DNA of 42,244 nucleotides from Promethearchaeia archaeon (GCA_029856155.1 JAHQWL010000043.1:1-42244), one strand, 5' to 3'; positions 25,973 through 34,852 are shown, counted from the stretch's first letter. Notes: a model not told the origin generated them from the sequence alone. Made by a program: numbers and translations.

Positions 25973-26218
25973 CTATTTTTCGTTTGATAACCTTTTTCTT
26001 GAAAGCCTAAAAGCAATTATAATTAATACTATACCTAGAATAAGAAAACTCATGGAGTTAAAAACCTCGGCAGCTTCAGCTCTCCAAAAAACTTCAGGAT
26101 CTACTAATTCTGGCATAAATCCTTGAATATAGTGAAAATGAAGTTCACTTATAAACGATAATATTATTAATAAAATTCCAGAGAATAATATTACTTTTTC
26201 AGCTGAATTATATTTCAT
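25973..26218 (-). CDS. small two-helix membrane protein
   Basis: An 81-residue protein with spans at about 9-27 and 51-69, an outer loop that contains FHYIQGFMPELVDPEVFWRAEAAEVF, and a basic tail RLSRKRLSNEK. It follows the methyltransferase gene by eight bases, and its ribosome site GAGGTAA overlaps the methyltransferase stop, so translation is probably coupled. Function unknown. Confidence 0.65.
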   Translation of the reverse strand: MKYNSAEKVILFSGILLIILSFISELHFHYIQGFMPELVDPEVFWRAEAAEVFNSMSFLILGIVLIIIAFRLSRKRLSNEK

Positions 26219-26226
26219 TTTTCGTT

Positions 26227-26856
26227 TTACCTCGACATTTTACCTGATTTAATTCTATTTTTTTTTCCAAAAACCCAATACTGATATTCACCACCTCTCT
26301 CTAATACACATTCAGAGATAATTGAAAATCCTGCCTTTTTTACTAGTTCTAAAGTTGTTTTTGGTTCATAATTACTCCAAAACATTGGAACGCCAAAAAA
26401 ATTACTCGTTCCTTCTGATTCTGATACCCCTGTATTTATTAACAAGATTCCTCCAGGTTTAAGTATCTCATAGAGCTTCTTAAATATTAAAAAGTGATTT
26501 TTTTTTGGTAAATGAAAAAGAGTATATACACTTACTACTCCATCAAAGATATTTTCATCAAAATTTATTTCATTAATATCCTTTTTAATGAACTCAGCAT
26601 TTGGAACATTCTCTCGAGCCAATCTAAGCATAGTATCAGATAAATCAATTCCAGTTACCTTAATTCCTTTTTTAACTAAGAAATTTGCAGTTGGGATACC
26701 AGCGCCACAACCAACATCTAATACATGGGCTTCTTTAGGAAGAAGAGATAAGAATTTTTCTAATTCGCGATTAAATTTATTTACATTACGATAATTATAA
26801 TAATCATTCGCAATTTTATTATAGCCTTGTTCTACTAGTTTACTTATTTCATTCAT
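26227..26856 (-). CDS. class I SAM-dependent methyltransferase
   Basis: A 209-residue methyltransferase. Motif I VLDVGCGAGIPT, motif II VTGIDLSDTML, motif III FIKKDINEINF, motif IV GVVSVYTLFHLP and post-I ILKPGGILLINTG are all intact. The N-terminal KLVEQGYNKIANDYYNYR is the lid helix common in small-molecule methyltransferases of the UbiE/Methyltransf_25 group. The substrate is unknown. It is the first gene of a two-gene unit with the small membrane protein at 25973-26218. Confidence 0.87.
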   Translation of the reverse strand: MNEISKLVEQGYNKIANDYYNYRNVNKFNRELEKFLSLLPKEAHVLDVGCGAGIPTANFLVKKGIKVTGIDLSDTMLRLARENVPNAEFIKKDINEINFDENIFDGVVSVYTLFHLPKKNHFLIFKKLYEILKPGGILLINTGVSESEGTSNFFGVPMFWSNYEPKTTLELVKKAGFSIISECVLERGGEYQYWVFGKKNRIKSGKMSR

Positions 26857-26968
26857 TATATTAAATTATTAAAACTATAACTTTTCTAAGTATTGTTAAT
26901 ATTTTATTATAAAGATAAAGCACCACTATTATAGGAATTAATATCAAAAGGTAAAATATTTATATTTA

Positions 26969-27433
26969 TTAATACTGAAACTCTTTTATTTTTCCAAAAC
27001 TTTCAATCTTATTGTATTTCTTATTCTTTGATTGAAAATGGACAAAAATTTGTGATTCTTTAAGTTGTGGAAAATTTTCAAATAATCTCTTATCTCCATA
27101 TATAATTGTTTGAAATACGAGTGGTAAGTGACTACGAAATATTCTATCTCGCATACTCGCCCATCCAAATACAAATCCTCCACTCACATGAACGTAGAAA
27201 TGCAATTCAAAGTGTTCATTGTTCTTTTGCCATTCAGCTAATACTTCGTCTCTCATTAAACGAGTGTAAATGCTTGATATTTGCTTTAAGTCATAGTCAA
27301 TGCTTATAGTCAAAAATAGATCCCCCGTTGAATCGGAATGAGTTAAAGTATACTTACGCGGTAGTTCCAATTTTTTAGATTCCCCCGAGGCATTAAAAAC
27401 TACGTGTAGTTTTTCAGGATTTAAATCTACCAT
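26969..27433 (-). CDS. staygreen (SGR) family protein, Mg-dechelatase homologue
   Basis: A 154-residue protein of the staygreen family (PF12638), known from plants for pulling Mg out of chlorophyll a and present in scattered bacteria. The match runs along the whole length: LNPEKLHVVF at the start, LPRKYTLTHSDSTGDLFLTI at 24-43, TRLMRDEVLAEW at 57-68, YVHVSGG at 80-86, RIFRSHLPLVF and YGDKRLFENFPQL. The residues proposed as catalytic in bacterial SGR (His32, Asp34, Asp62) all stand at exactly those positions. A TTG 21 bases upstream is in frame, but ATG 27433 fits the family N-terminus. No chlorophyll genes are near, so the true substrate is open (another metallated tetrapyrrole is possible). 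Confidence 0.85.
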   Translation of the reverse strand: MVDLNPEKLHVVFNASGESKKLELPRKYTLTHSDSTGDLFLTISIDYDLKQISSIYTRLMRDEVLAEWQKNNEHFELHFYVHVSGGFVFGWASMRDRIFRSHLPLVFQTIIYGDKRLFENFPQLKESQIFVHFQSKNKKYNKIESFGKIKEFQY

Positions 27434-27569
27434 TATTAAGTTTAAAATATTCAAAGATGATGTTTAAACGTTTTTTTTATGAAATATTACTATAAACTAT
27501 TTAAAATTGTTTTAAATTAAAGATAACAATACATAGTTAAATATAAATTTATTAATCTAGTTGTTATAA

Positions 27570-28391
27570 ATGAACACTCTAAAAGGAAAAACAATTTTCA
27601 TTACAGGTGCTAGTAGAGGGATAGGAAAAGCTGTAGCATTACGAGCCGCTGTGGATGGAGCTAATATTGCGGTAGTGGCTAAGACCAAAGAAACTCACCC
27701 AAAATTGCCAGGAACAGTATATACTGCAGTAGAAGACATTGAATCTACTGGAGGAAATGCAATTCCATGCATTACAGATGTAAGATTTGAAGATCAAGTC
27801 AAAGCTGCTGTTGATGCGACAGTAGATAGATTTGGAGGCATAGATATTCTTATAAATAATGCTAGTGCAATTAATTTATCCCCAACATTAGAAATTGAAA
27901 TGAATAGATATGATCTCATGTTTTCTGTTAATGCACGGGGGACTTTTTTATGTTCAAAGTTATGTATTCCGTATCTAAAAGAAGCAGAGAATCCTCATAT
28001 TTTGAATTTATCTCCTCCTCTAAATATGGACCCAAAATGGTTTAAAAATAATTTAGCTTATACTATGGCTAAATATGGAATGAGTATGTGTGTTTTGGGA
28101 ATGGCAGAAGAATTTAAAAAAGAAGGAATTGCAGTTAATGCATTATGGCCAAAAACCTCTATAGCAACTGCGGCTGTGAGAAATTTATTAGGTGGAGAAT
28201 CAGCAGTCAAACATTCAAGAAAACCAGAAATTGTAGCAGATGCAGCATATTTAATTTTAACTAAACCAAGTATAGAATGTACAGGAAACTTTTTCATTGA
28301 TGAAGAAATTCTACTTGAGCATGGGACAACTGATTTTGAGAAATATTCAGTCGATCCTAATTCTAATTTATACCTTGATTTCTTTCTATAG
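27570..28391 (+). CDS. short-chain dehydrogenase/reductase (HSDL2-like)
   Basis: A 273-residue SDR oxidoreductase. It has TGASRGIGKA at 13-22 for NAD(P), INNASAI for strand stabilisation, HILNLSPP with the catalytic Ser, and YTMAKYG with the catalytic Tyr and Lys. The segment KTKETHPKLPGTVYTAVEDI and the PKTSIATAAVRNLLGG block are characteristic of the HSDL2-like subgroup that, in animals, is linked to lipid metabolism. In prokaryotes these are unassigned, often annotated as fatty-acid or steroid related. No SCP2 domain follows. No ribosome site is visible. Confidence 0.88.
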   Translation: MNTLKGKTIFITGASRGIGKAVALRAAVDGANIAVVAKTKETHPKLPGTVYTAVEDIESTGGNAIPCITDVRFEDQVKAAVDATVDRFGGIDILINNASAINLSPTLEIEMNRYDLMFSVNARGTFLCSKLCIPYLKEAENPHILNLSPPLNMDPKWFKNNLAYTMAKYGMSMCVLGMAEEFKKEGIAVNALWPKTSIATAAVRNLLGGESAVKHSRKPEIVADAAYLILTKPSIECTGNFFIDEEILLEHGTTDFEKYSVDPNSNLYLDFFL

Positions 28392-28392
28392 T

Positions 28393-28411
28393 AAAAAAAA
28401 ATAAAAAAAAT
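28393..28411 (-). terminator. T-rich tract after the metalloprotease gene
   Basis: Two long A-runs on the plus strand (T-runs in the minus-strand transcript) lie about 30-50 bases past the stop at 28444, fitting oligo-T termination. Confidence 0.35.
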
Positions 28412-28443
28412 TGATTTAAATTTATATTTTAATAATTTAATCT

Positions 28444-30723
28444 CTACTTTTTCACTGCACTCCAGGAGTAGGAGGTTGTATATGTGTGTTCATAACCTGG
28501 TTGGTTAGCAATTACCATTACAACATATTGTTGAACAAAAGAGAAATCGAATAGTGTAAAGTCTTCCATACCAAATTCTGTATCATCAGTGAGTTCAATT
28601 GAATTTATTTGCGTAAAACTCTTCCACAAATCACTAGATCCTTGATAGATATTCTTGATAGTTATAAGATTCACTTCAAAATCATTATAATGAAGTGCAT
28701 TGTCTCTTGTCCATCCATTATCATTTGTCCACCCATGTTCTTCGTTTTCACAATCATCAAAGAAATCAATTGCGGATATTGAGATGTCGTCAATAAACCA
28801 ACCGGCTTCAATTGTATATGGATCAGTCCAGTAGGTAAAATATATTTCTATTTCGTGTCCTGCAAATGGAGTAAGATCCATTATCTCTTGATACCAACCT
28901 CCACTTGAACCCGTAAATCCGTGCCATAATCCTTCCTCAAAGTATCCAGTTGGTTCTAATCTCCAGTCATCTGGGTCTCCGGGACAATTTGGATTATCAG
29001 TATTGAGATTTTGACCTACATCATCAACTGTGTTTATTCCTGGAAGAGTACACCACTGTTCAGTAGTATAATCATAAACTTCCACATATCCATAATCCCA
29101 ATCTAGTTCGATCTCATAACATGTCATGAACTCCAGTGTTGCTGTAGAAACTTCTGAGAGGTCAAAGCTCTGATGAAATCTATACCACGCCCATTCATCT
29201 CCATTTGAAGACCATTTATATTCACTGCTGTATGCTTCAATGCCAGTGTAGTCATCACCATCAAAGGTTAATTCTATCGAAGCATGTCCACCCTTATAAA
29301 ACTCAACATAGTTTGCCGTATAGGGTAAGGTTACCCCATTTGGATAAGGTAATCCCTCACTAGGATAACTTCTAACAGTCCAATCAAAGAAAGGTGTATT
29401 AGATTCTGATCGCCACATTTCCAATATTATAGGGATACTATACCCTTCACTATCATCTGAAGGAATATCCAAATTGTAATACCCATAAATCCCATTTTGC
29501 AGAGATGTGTCATCGAGATAATTTGCAATAGTCCAATCTTGAAAAATTTCATCAAATGTTTTTCCAGTACGTCCCTCAAGGACAATCTCCCATCCCGCTA
29601 TTCCATTAGCTTGTTCTTGAACAAGGTCCCATATTAGCTGATCTCCTCCATAGTGTTCCCACATGTAATAAGTCCAGAGGAATACGCTGCCATAATCCGA
29701 TAGATAACCTTGCCAGTATGTTAATGAATCATCCCAATGATAGATGAGATATTCTGAGATATGTCCCGGTGAAAATCCATATCCGCATCTCCACTCCGCA
29801 AAAGTTGAACAGCCTTCGTTAACCCATGATAATTCATTACCATCTACATCATAATGAACAAGATGTTGAAATTCATGAGCAAAGGTGCCCTCATATTGAA
29901 ATGGAAGGGGATTAAGACCAAAATATATATCGGTTGGGTCACCTTGTCTCCTCCACCATTGATATGTATCCATGTGGAAAATGTTTGCATCGTTAAGGTC
30001 ACTTACATATGACCAGAAATATCCCATTGTGAACCAGCCTGCAGTTATAGGATCATGGAAGAGTCCATCTCGAATGTTAAATATTAACACTTGAATCTTA
30101 TAGTCCTCTAATGGACCTGGTCGATCAGCATATTCACCAAAAAGTGTAGTAACACAATCGTGGATATTATTATCAAAGGCATCTCGTAGGGCTAATAGAT
30201 TCTCTCCATCTATCCAGTCTCGATATCCTGGTGGTAAATAATAACCATCACCATCAGGATCAATAGTTTCAGCTTCTACTGCATCAATGCCTTCCCAACT
30301 CCAGGGATAAGCAAAATACCAGACATCATCTTCAAAACTTTCACCATTAGGAGTATATTCATCTTGATATCCCCCTTCCCAAACATCGGGGTTCAATCCA
30401 ATCCAAATATTACAGTGTTCACCTTTCAAAACGCATTCAAACTCCTGATCGTAATTCACGCCCGTATAATCATCAATAACGGACACAATCCATGACTCTT
30501 CTGGATCTACTTCTGCTAACACTAAACTTTCAAATGATCGTGAACCTTCTATTGTTTTACTTTCGAATAAAGGAGTAGCGTCGATTCCTTCATAATCTTT
30601 TAATCGGCCTAGTAGAGCATCATTATTCGTATTTTCTCCACTTATAAATATAGCCATTGAAATGCCACCTATATTTATAAAAGCGAAGACTATTAAAAAT
30701 ACAATAATTTGTTTTTTTCTCAT
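28444..30723 (-). CDS. secreted M6-like metalloprotease
   Basis: A 759-residue exported protein. The signal segment is residues 1-29 (KKQIIVFLIVFAFINIGG). The zinc motif AHEFQHLVH (HExxH at 283-287) is followed by WVNEGCSTFAEW, with Glu303 as the probable third ligand, the gluzincin arrangement of the immune-inhibitor-A (M6) type. The second half (about 440-690) is beta-rich with many Trp and Tyr, including WYRFHQSFDLSEV and an AGWFIDDISI motif typical of the M6 C-terminal MAM-like module. Several Cys suggest disulfides. The composition is strongly acidic. It probably degrades external protein; no C-terminal anchor is seen. GGGTG lies eight bases before ATG. Confidence 0.8.
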   Translation of the reverse strand: MRKKQIIVFLIVFAFINIGGISMAIFISGENTNNDALLGRLKDYEGIDATPLFESKTIEGSRSFESLVLAEVDPEESWIVSVIDDYTGVNYDQEFECVLKGEHCNIWIGLNPDVWEGGYQDEYTPNGESFEDDVWYFAYPWSWEGIDAVEAETIDPDGDGYYLPPGYRDWIDGENLLALRDAFDNNIHDCVTTLFGEYADRPGPLEDYKIQVLIFNIRDGLFHDPITAGWFTMGYFWSYVSDLNDANIFHMDTYQWWRRQGDPTDIYFGLNPLPFQYEGTFAHEFQHLVHYDVDGNELSWVNEGCSTFAEWRCGYGFSPGHISEYLIYHWDDSLTYWQGYLSDYGSVFLWTYYMWEHYGGDQLIWDLVQEQANGIAGWEIVLEGRTGKTFDEIFQDWTIANYLDDTSLQNGIYGYYNLDIPSDDSEGYSIPIILEMWRSESNTPFFDWTVRSYPSEGLPYPNGVTLPYTANYVEFYKGGHASIELTFDGDDYTGIEAYSSEYKWSSNGDEWAWYRFHQSFDLSEVSTATLEFMTCYEIELDWDYGYVEVYDYTTEQWCTLPGINTVDDVGQNLNTDNPNCPGDPDDWRLEPTGYFEEGLWHGFTGSSGGWYQEIMDLTPFAGHEIEIYFTYWTDPYTIEAGWFIDDISISAIDFFDDCENEEHGWTNDNGWTRDNALHYNDFEVNLITIKNIYQGSSDLWKSFTQINSIELTDDTEFGMEDFTLFDFSFVQQYVVMVIANQPGYEHTYTTSYSWSAVKK

Positions 30724-31050
30724 ATTTTAACACCCATTAAAAAGTGTGTGGTTAAACAAAATTCGATTGATATAAAAAGAAATAAGGTATAATTTTTCCC
30801 AATAGACAATTTAGTAGCTAAAAATTCAATCGGAAATATAGATACAAGCGGATTACCTATATTTTGCACTTTTAATATCTCTTAATTTTTTTTTTTAATT
30901 TTATATAAAATGAATACTCTTTTTATGACGGAATTGTTAATTGCGATGTCCTGCGTCAAATATGAATGCTATCTTTAAGAAAATGAAATTTTAAATTGGG
31001 TGTTTAATTTTTCAACGCATATTTACCATTTTTTAAGGAACTTTGTAATC
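30724..31050. other. divergent promoter region, 327 bases
   Basis: Lies between the metalloprotease (minus) and the MFS exporter (plus). I see no gene or clear structure; an in-frame GTG at 31000 could lengthen the exporter by 17 residues, but the added residues are poor. Confidence 0.4.
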
Positions 31051-32388
31051 ATGGCTATTCAAAACTTACGCGATAAAGAGGAACATTCAAAATATTTAGA
31101 GAAATTTCAAATAAGTCAGAAAAGAGCTATGTTTACTATTATTCTCAGTATTCTTCTTGATGTATTTGGATATACAATGGTACTCCCCTTATTACCGAGT
31201 ATTGCAAAAGATTTTGGAGCGACAGATTTTATGATTGGATTACTAATCTCTTCAAATGCGCTTGCAGCTCTAATTTTTATTCCACTATGGGGGTGGTTAA
31301 GCGATAAATATGGGCGTAAACCGATTTTATTGATTTCTCAAGCAGGTACGGGTTTATCTTTTTTAATTCTAGGTTTATCTAATTCAATCTTTGTAATTCT
31401 TATAGCTCGTATAGTAGATGGTATTTTTGGAGGCCAAATTCCCGTTATTCGAGCTTATATCACTGATATTACAACTCCTCAAACGAGAGCAACATATATG
31501 GGAAAAATTATGGTCGGTTACACTTTAGGTATGACACTAGGGCCATTAGTGGGGGGTTTTTTAGGAGCGATTCATTGGCGTTTTCCCCCTTATTTAGCTA
31601 GTGCTTTAACTATTGTTCTAATGATAATGACAATCACTATAATAGTTGAAAGTATGCCAGAAGAAAGAAGAAATGAAATTAAAGAGCACTTTTTAGTTAT
31701 TCAAGCTAATCTCGGAGAAACGAGTAGTATATGGAATAAAGAAGTAATCAGTCGAATGATACAGGTCTTTCTACTTTCTCTAATAAGTTTTATGTTTACT
31801 TCAAGTGCTACATTAGTGCTTTATAAGAGATACAATGCTGGACCATCTACAACAGGATTAGTTATGGCAGTAGCAGGATTAGCTGTTTTAGTTTATGGGG
31901 GTATTCTCATTAAACCAATGATTAAAAAAATTGGCGAAAAACGTCTTCTAATAACTACATTTATATTTTTTATTATCGTATTCTTATTCTATCCCTATTT
32001 ATACGAATTATGGATGGTCTTTATATTTATTTTACCTTATTCCTTTGTTGTTGCATTTATGAGACCTCTTATTACTACAAATATGACTAAAGCTGTGGGA
32101 CTAAATAAACAGGGTCAATTAAGTGGATGGTCGACAAATCTCCAAGCAGTTTCTCAGACAATTGCACCATTAATTGCAACCGGATTTTTACAAATAGGGG
32201 GTTTGACAATTGGTTTTTTATTTTTAGATTCCTATCATTTAATAGGATTTACAAATGTGATATTAGCAATTGTTTTATTGATCATTGGCTATTTAGATAT
32301 TAAAAATCATCCTAAACTTTATTCTTATGAAAGAATCAGAAGAAAAAGAGAAGCTATGAAAAAAAGAAAATTGAAAGAAAAAAATTAG
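31051..32388 (+). CDS. MFS transporter (TetA/MdtG-like drug:proton antiporter family)
   Basis: A 445-residue protein with 12 hydrophobic segments. Motif A is in the loop between spans 2 and 3 (GWLSDKYGRKP). RIVDGIFGGQIPVIRAYITD and GKIMVGYTLGMTLGPLVGG (motif C, TM5) mark the DHA1 drug exporter group. A 40-residue basic cytosolic loop links the two halves, and the C-terminus is very basic (RIRRKREAMKKRK). The substrate is unknown; resistance cannot be assumed. I prefer ATG 31051 (AAGGA 11 bases ahead) to the GTG at 31000. It ends only two bases from the convergent dehalogenase. Confidence 0.88.
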   Translation: MAIQNLRDKEEHSKYLEKFQISQKRAMFTIILSILLDVFGYTMVLPLLPSIAKDFGATDFMIGLLISSNALAALIFIPLWGWLSDKYGRKPILLISQAGTGLSFLILGLSNSIFVILIARIVDGIFGGQIPVIRAYITDITTPQTRATYMGKIMVGYTLGMTLGPLVGGFLGAIHWRFPPYLASALTIVLMIMTITIIVESMPEERRNEIKEHFLVIQANLGETSSIWNKEVISRMIQVFLLSLISFMFTSSATLVLYKRYNAGPSTTGLVMAVAGLAVLVYGGILIKPMIKKIGEKRLLITTFIFFIIVFLFYPYLYELWMVFIFILPYSFVVAFMRPLITTNMTKAVGLNKQGQLSGWSTNLQAVSQTIAPLIATGFLQIGGLTIGFLFLDSYHLIGFTNVILAIVLLIIGYLDIKNHPKLYSYERIRRKREAMKKRKLKEKN

Positions 32389-32390
32389 AA

Positions 32391-33284
32391 TTAAGAATTA
32401 TTTTTTATAAATTCTACGATAAGATTAGCTAGTTCAGGACCCTTATCTTCTTGGACAAAGTGACCCGCATTTTTAATTATAGTATGATTTTGTCCTTGAG
32501 CACCTGGAACATTTTCTTGCCAAAATTTATCTCCACCTCTAGTAATTGGATCACTATCAGAAAAAGCAGTTAAAAATGGTTTTTTCCATTGAAAAAACTG
32601 TTCCCATGCTTTTTTATTAGCTTCATGCTCGGGATCTCCTTTTGTAGTTGGAACCAATGAAGGCATAATTCTTGCTCCCGCTTTAAAAGAGGCATCAGGA
32701 AACGGAGCATCGTAAGCTTTGATAACATCTGTTGCTAATTTAGTAACTGTTGCTCCTTGTATAATCCTTCCCACTGTAAATTTAGGAGTAGTTCTGGAAG
32801 ATTCTTGCCAATCTAAAAACGCTTTATTCATCTTCTGCTCTCCTGTGGGTAATCCTCCGTTCGATAAAATAATCCTCTTAAAACGTTCCTGATTCTTAAT
32901 AGCAACTCTTAAACCTATTAAAGAACCCCAATCTTGACAAAATAAAGTAATATCTTTGAGATCAAGCAGATTTACCACTTTTGTTATCCACTCCACATGC
33001 CTACGGTAAGAGTGATCACTTTGTTCAGTTGGTTTATCGGATCGTCCAAATCCAACTAAATCAGGTGCAACTGTTCTATAACCCGCTTGTATTAGAATTG
33101 GGATCATATGTCTATATAAAAAAGACCATGATGGTTCTCCATGCATGAGAAGGACTACTTCAGCATCTTTCGGTCCTTCATCAATATAATGAATCCTAAT
33201 TCCATCTACATCTAAATAATTAGGTTTAAATGGAAAATCTGGAAGGTTCTTAAACTTTTCCTCTGGAGTACGTAATAATTTCAT
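32391..33284 (-). CDS. haloalkane dehalogenase-like alpha/beta hydrolase
   Basis: A 297-residue enzyme. The nucleophile is Asp118 in LFCQDWGSLIGL rather than Ser, with the halide-binding Trp119 next to it. HGEPSWSFLYRHMIPIL at 49-64, DLVGFGRSDKP, Asp245 in SDSDPITRG and His275 in AGHFVQED complete the set. Glu50 in HGEP and an acid late in the sequence point to haloalkane dehalogenase subfamily I or III (DhlA-like). The likely reaction is hydrolysis of a carbon-halogen bond to alcohol and halide. A fluoroacetate-type or epoxide activity cannot be ruled out. The gene is probably of bacterial origin. It converges with the MFS gene. Confidence 0.85.
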   Translation of the reverse strand: MKLLRTPEEKFKNLPDFPFKPNYLDVDGIRIHYIDEGPKDAEVVLLMHGEPSWSFLYRHMIPILIQAGYRTVAPDLVGFGRSDKPTEQSDHSYRRHVEWITKVVNLLDLKDITLFCQDWGSLIGLRVAIKNQERFKRIILSNGGLPTGEQKMNKAFLDWQESSRTTPKFTVGRIIQGATVTKLATDVIKAYDAPFPDASFKAGARIMPSLVPTTKGDPEHEANKKAWEQFFQWKKPFLTAFSDSDPITRGGDKFWQENVPGAQGQNHTIIKNAGHFVQEDKGPELANLIVEFIKNNS

Positions 33285-33423
33285 ATAAATTTCTTCTTTT
33301 TATTAAAAATTAAAATTATTAAATCTTAGCAATCTTATAAATTGCATTTATTTTGATTAAAGGTAAATTTAGATGATATTAAACAGGTGAAATCAGAAAA
33401 TTAAAATTAAGAAACCATTTTTG

Positions 33424-33440
33424 TGATAAATTTCTTATCA
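33424..33440. promoter_or_regulatory. inverted repeat upstream of the AbiEi-like gene
   Basis: TGATAA-ATTTC-TTATCA, six-base perfect arms, about 100 bases before ATG 33541. AbiEi antitoxins repress their own promoters by binding inverted repeats, so it could be an operator. In AT-rich DNA the match may be chance. Confidence 0.3.
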
Positions 33441-33540
33441 AAAAGATAAAAAGCTATGATATCTTAATTATAATTGTAGTGAAAATTATTGGTCATAATT
33501 TATCGCTTTTTTAAATTCAATTAAATTTTGAGACATATTT

Positions 33541-34176
33541 ATGATTCGCGTTCTAAATCAATTAAGTAAAGAGAATAAAGATTTTTTTACTTCTGAGGAA
33601 TTGAAAAAACATTGCGGTGATTTGTATATCGATTATAGGCGTACAATGGATTATCTTATTTCTCGTGGACATTTAGTCCAGATTATTGAAGATATTTATT
33701 ATGTGAAGACTATTAAAGAAATTGGTAAAAACCAGTTAAGATATTCAATTTTAGAATTTGTGGCGAAAGGATTAAAATTAAAACGAATTAAAAATTGGTA
33801 TTTTGGGCTTTATACCGCATTAGATATAAACAAAATTAGCCATGATCATCAAGATGAATTTCTGTACTTAATTAATGACCACATTTTAGAAGCTCAACCC
33901 ATAAAGATTTTAGGTAAAGATTTTAGGTTTTTAAGATTCAAAAATGCTCTTTTTAATTTTGGTATTATAAAAAACAAAATCAGATATTCCGATCATGAAA
34001 AAACGATTTTAGATTTGATTTATTTATGGGAATCTAATCATATTAATGAAAATAGAATATATATTGAGGTGTCTAAATTATTGGAAGGAATATCTGAAGA
34101 AAAAATATTACGATATGCTGAGTTTTATCCGGATTCTAATCAAAAACTGTTAAAAAAAGCGTTAATTAAATCATAA
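33541..34176 (+). CDS. AbiEi-like antitoxin-type transcription regulator
   Basis: A 211-residue protein with an N-terminal winged helix (FTSEELKKHCGDLYIDYRRTM ... LISRGHLVQIIEDIYYVK) followed by the AbiEi-type C-terminal domain: NWYFGLYTALDIN, then FRFLRFKN and YSDHEKTILDLIYL, the (Y/P)SxxEKTxxDLxx motif of the family. In type IV toxin-antitoxin systems this protein pairs with a nucleotidyltransferase toxin, AbiEii. None is present here: the next gene is a methyltransferase on the opposite strand, three bases away. It is either an orphan antitoxin or a free-standing regulator, both common in archaea. Confidence 0.7.
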   Translation: MIRVLNQLSKENKDFFTSEELKKHCGDLYIDYRRTMDYLISRGHLVQIIEDIYYVKTIKEIGKNQLRYSILEFVAKGLKLKRIKNWYFGLYTALDINKISHDHQDEFLYLINDHILEAQPIKILGKDFRFLRFKNALFNFGIIKNKIRYSDHEKTILDLIYLWESNHINENRIYIEVSKLLEGISEEKILRYAEFYPDSNQKLLKKALIKS

Positions 34177-34179
34177 ACT

Positions 34180-34677
34180 TTATTTTTTAAATGGGTTTGG
34201 AATCCATTTAGAAACTCTCTTTTTATATTGTATATACTCATCACCAAACATATTTTCAAGAATTTTTTCTTCGAAATTTGCCATCCAATTATAAACCAAG
34301 AAAATTACAATGAAGAAACCTATACTAATAAATGAAATAGACAAAAGTATAAATGCTACATAAATTAATAATATTCCAGAATACATCGGATTTCTCAGAT
34401 AACCAAGAATTCCGTTGGTAATCAATGAGTTAGGAGGTTTGTGTGATTTAAATAGACTTCGATGGGATAATTCAATAAAAATTAAAGCAATACTAAGAAT
34501 CAATATAAATAATATTAACCGAATAATAAAAGGTATCATATCGTTTAAAATTGTCGATATTTTAAATATGTTTGAATCTAAAAACCATATTAACATAAAA
34601 ACTATTGGTATTACCGCATGATATATATGTCCATATGGTATTTCTCGCTCATGGCCTTCATGTCTTTTTAAATTCAT
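34180..34677 (-). CDS. isoprenylcysteine/phospholipid methyltransferase-like membrane protein
   Basis: A 165-residue integral membrane methyltransferase of the ICMT/PEMT/NnrU-like group with four or five spans. The C-terminal signature is complete: GYLRNPMYSGILL, then NWMANFEEKILENMFGDEYIQYKKRVSKWIPNPF, which holds the E-E, the G-x-E-Y and the R-W-I-P-type ending that bind SAM at the membrane face. Known members methylate prenylated cysteine C-termini or lipid headgroups. The exact substrate is not determinable. It converges with the AbiEi-like gene, three bases apart. Confidence 0.8.
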   Translation of the reverse strand: MNLKRHEGHEREIPYGHIYHAVIPIVFMLIWFLDSNIFKISTILNDMIPFIIRLILFILILSIALIFIELSHRSLFKSHKPPNSLITNGILGYLRNPMYSGILLIYVAFILLSISFISIGFFIVIFLVYNWMANFEEKILENMFGDEYIQYKKRVSKWIPNPFKK

Positions 34678-34852
34678 TTTTAATCCATTATTTGGAGATT
34701 TTTATATTCTAGATTTTATTATTTATTATTTATTTTTTATATAGACCAATTTTTCATATTTTTTTATAATCTATTCATATTCATGATTATAGATATTGAA
34801 TTTATTGAATTAACAATAATTTTCTTATGATAAATTCAGACATAAATAATTT

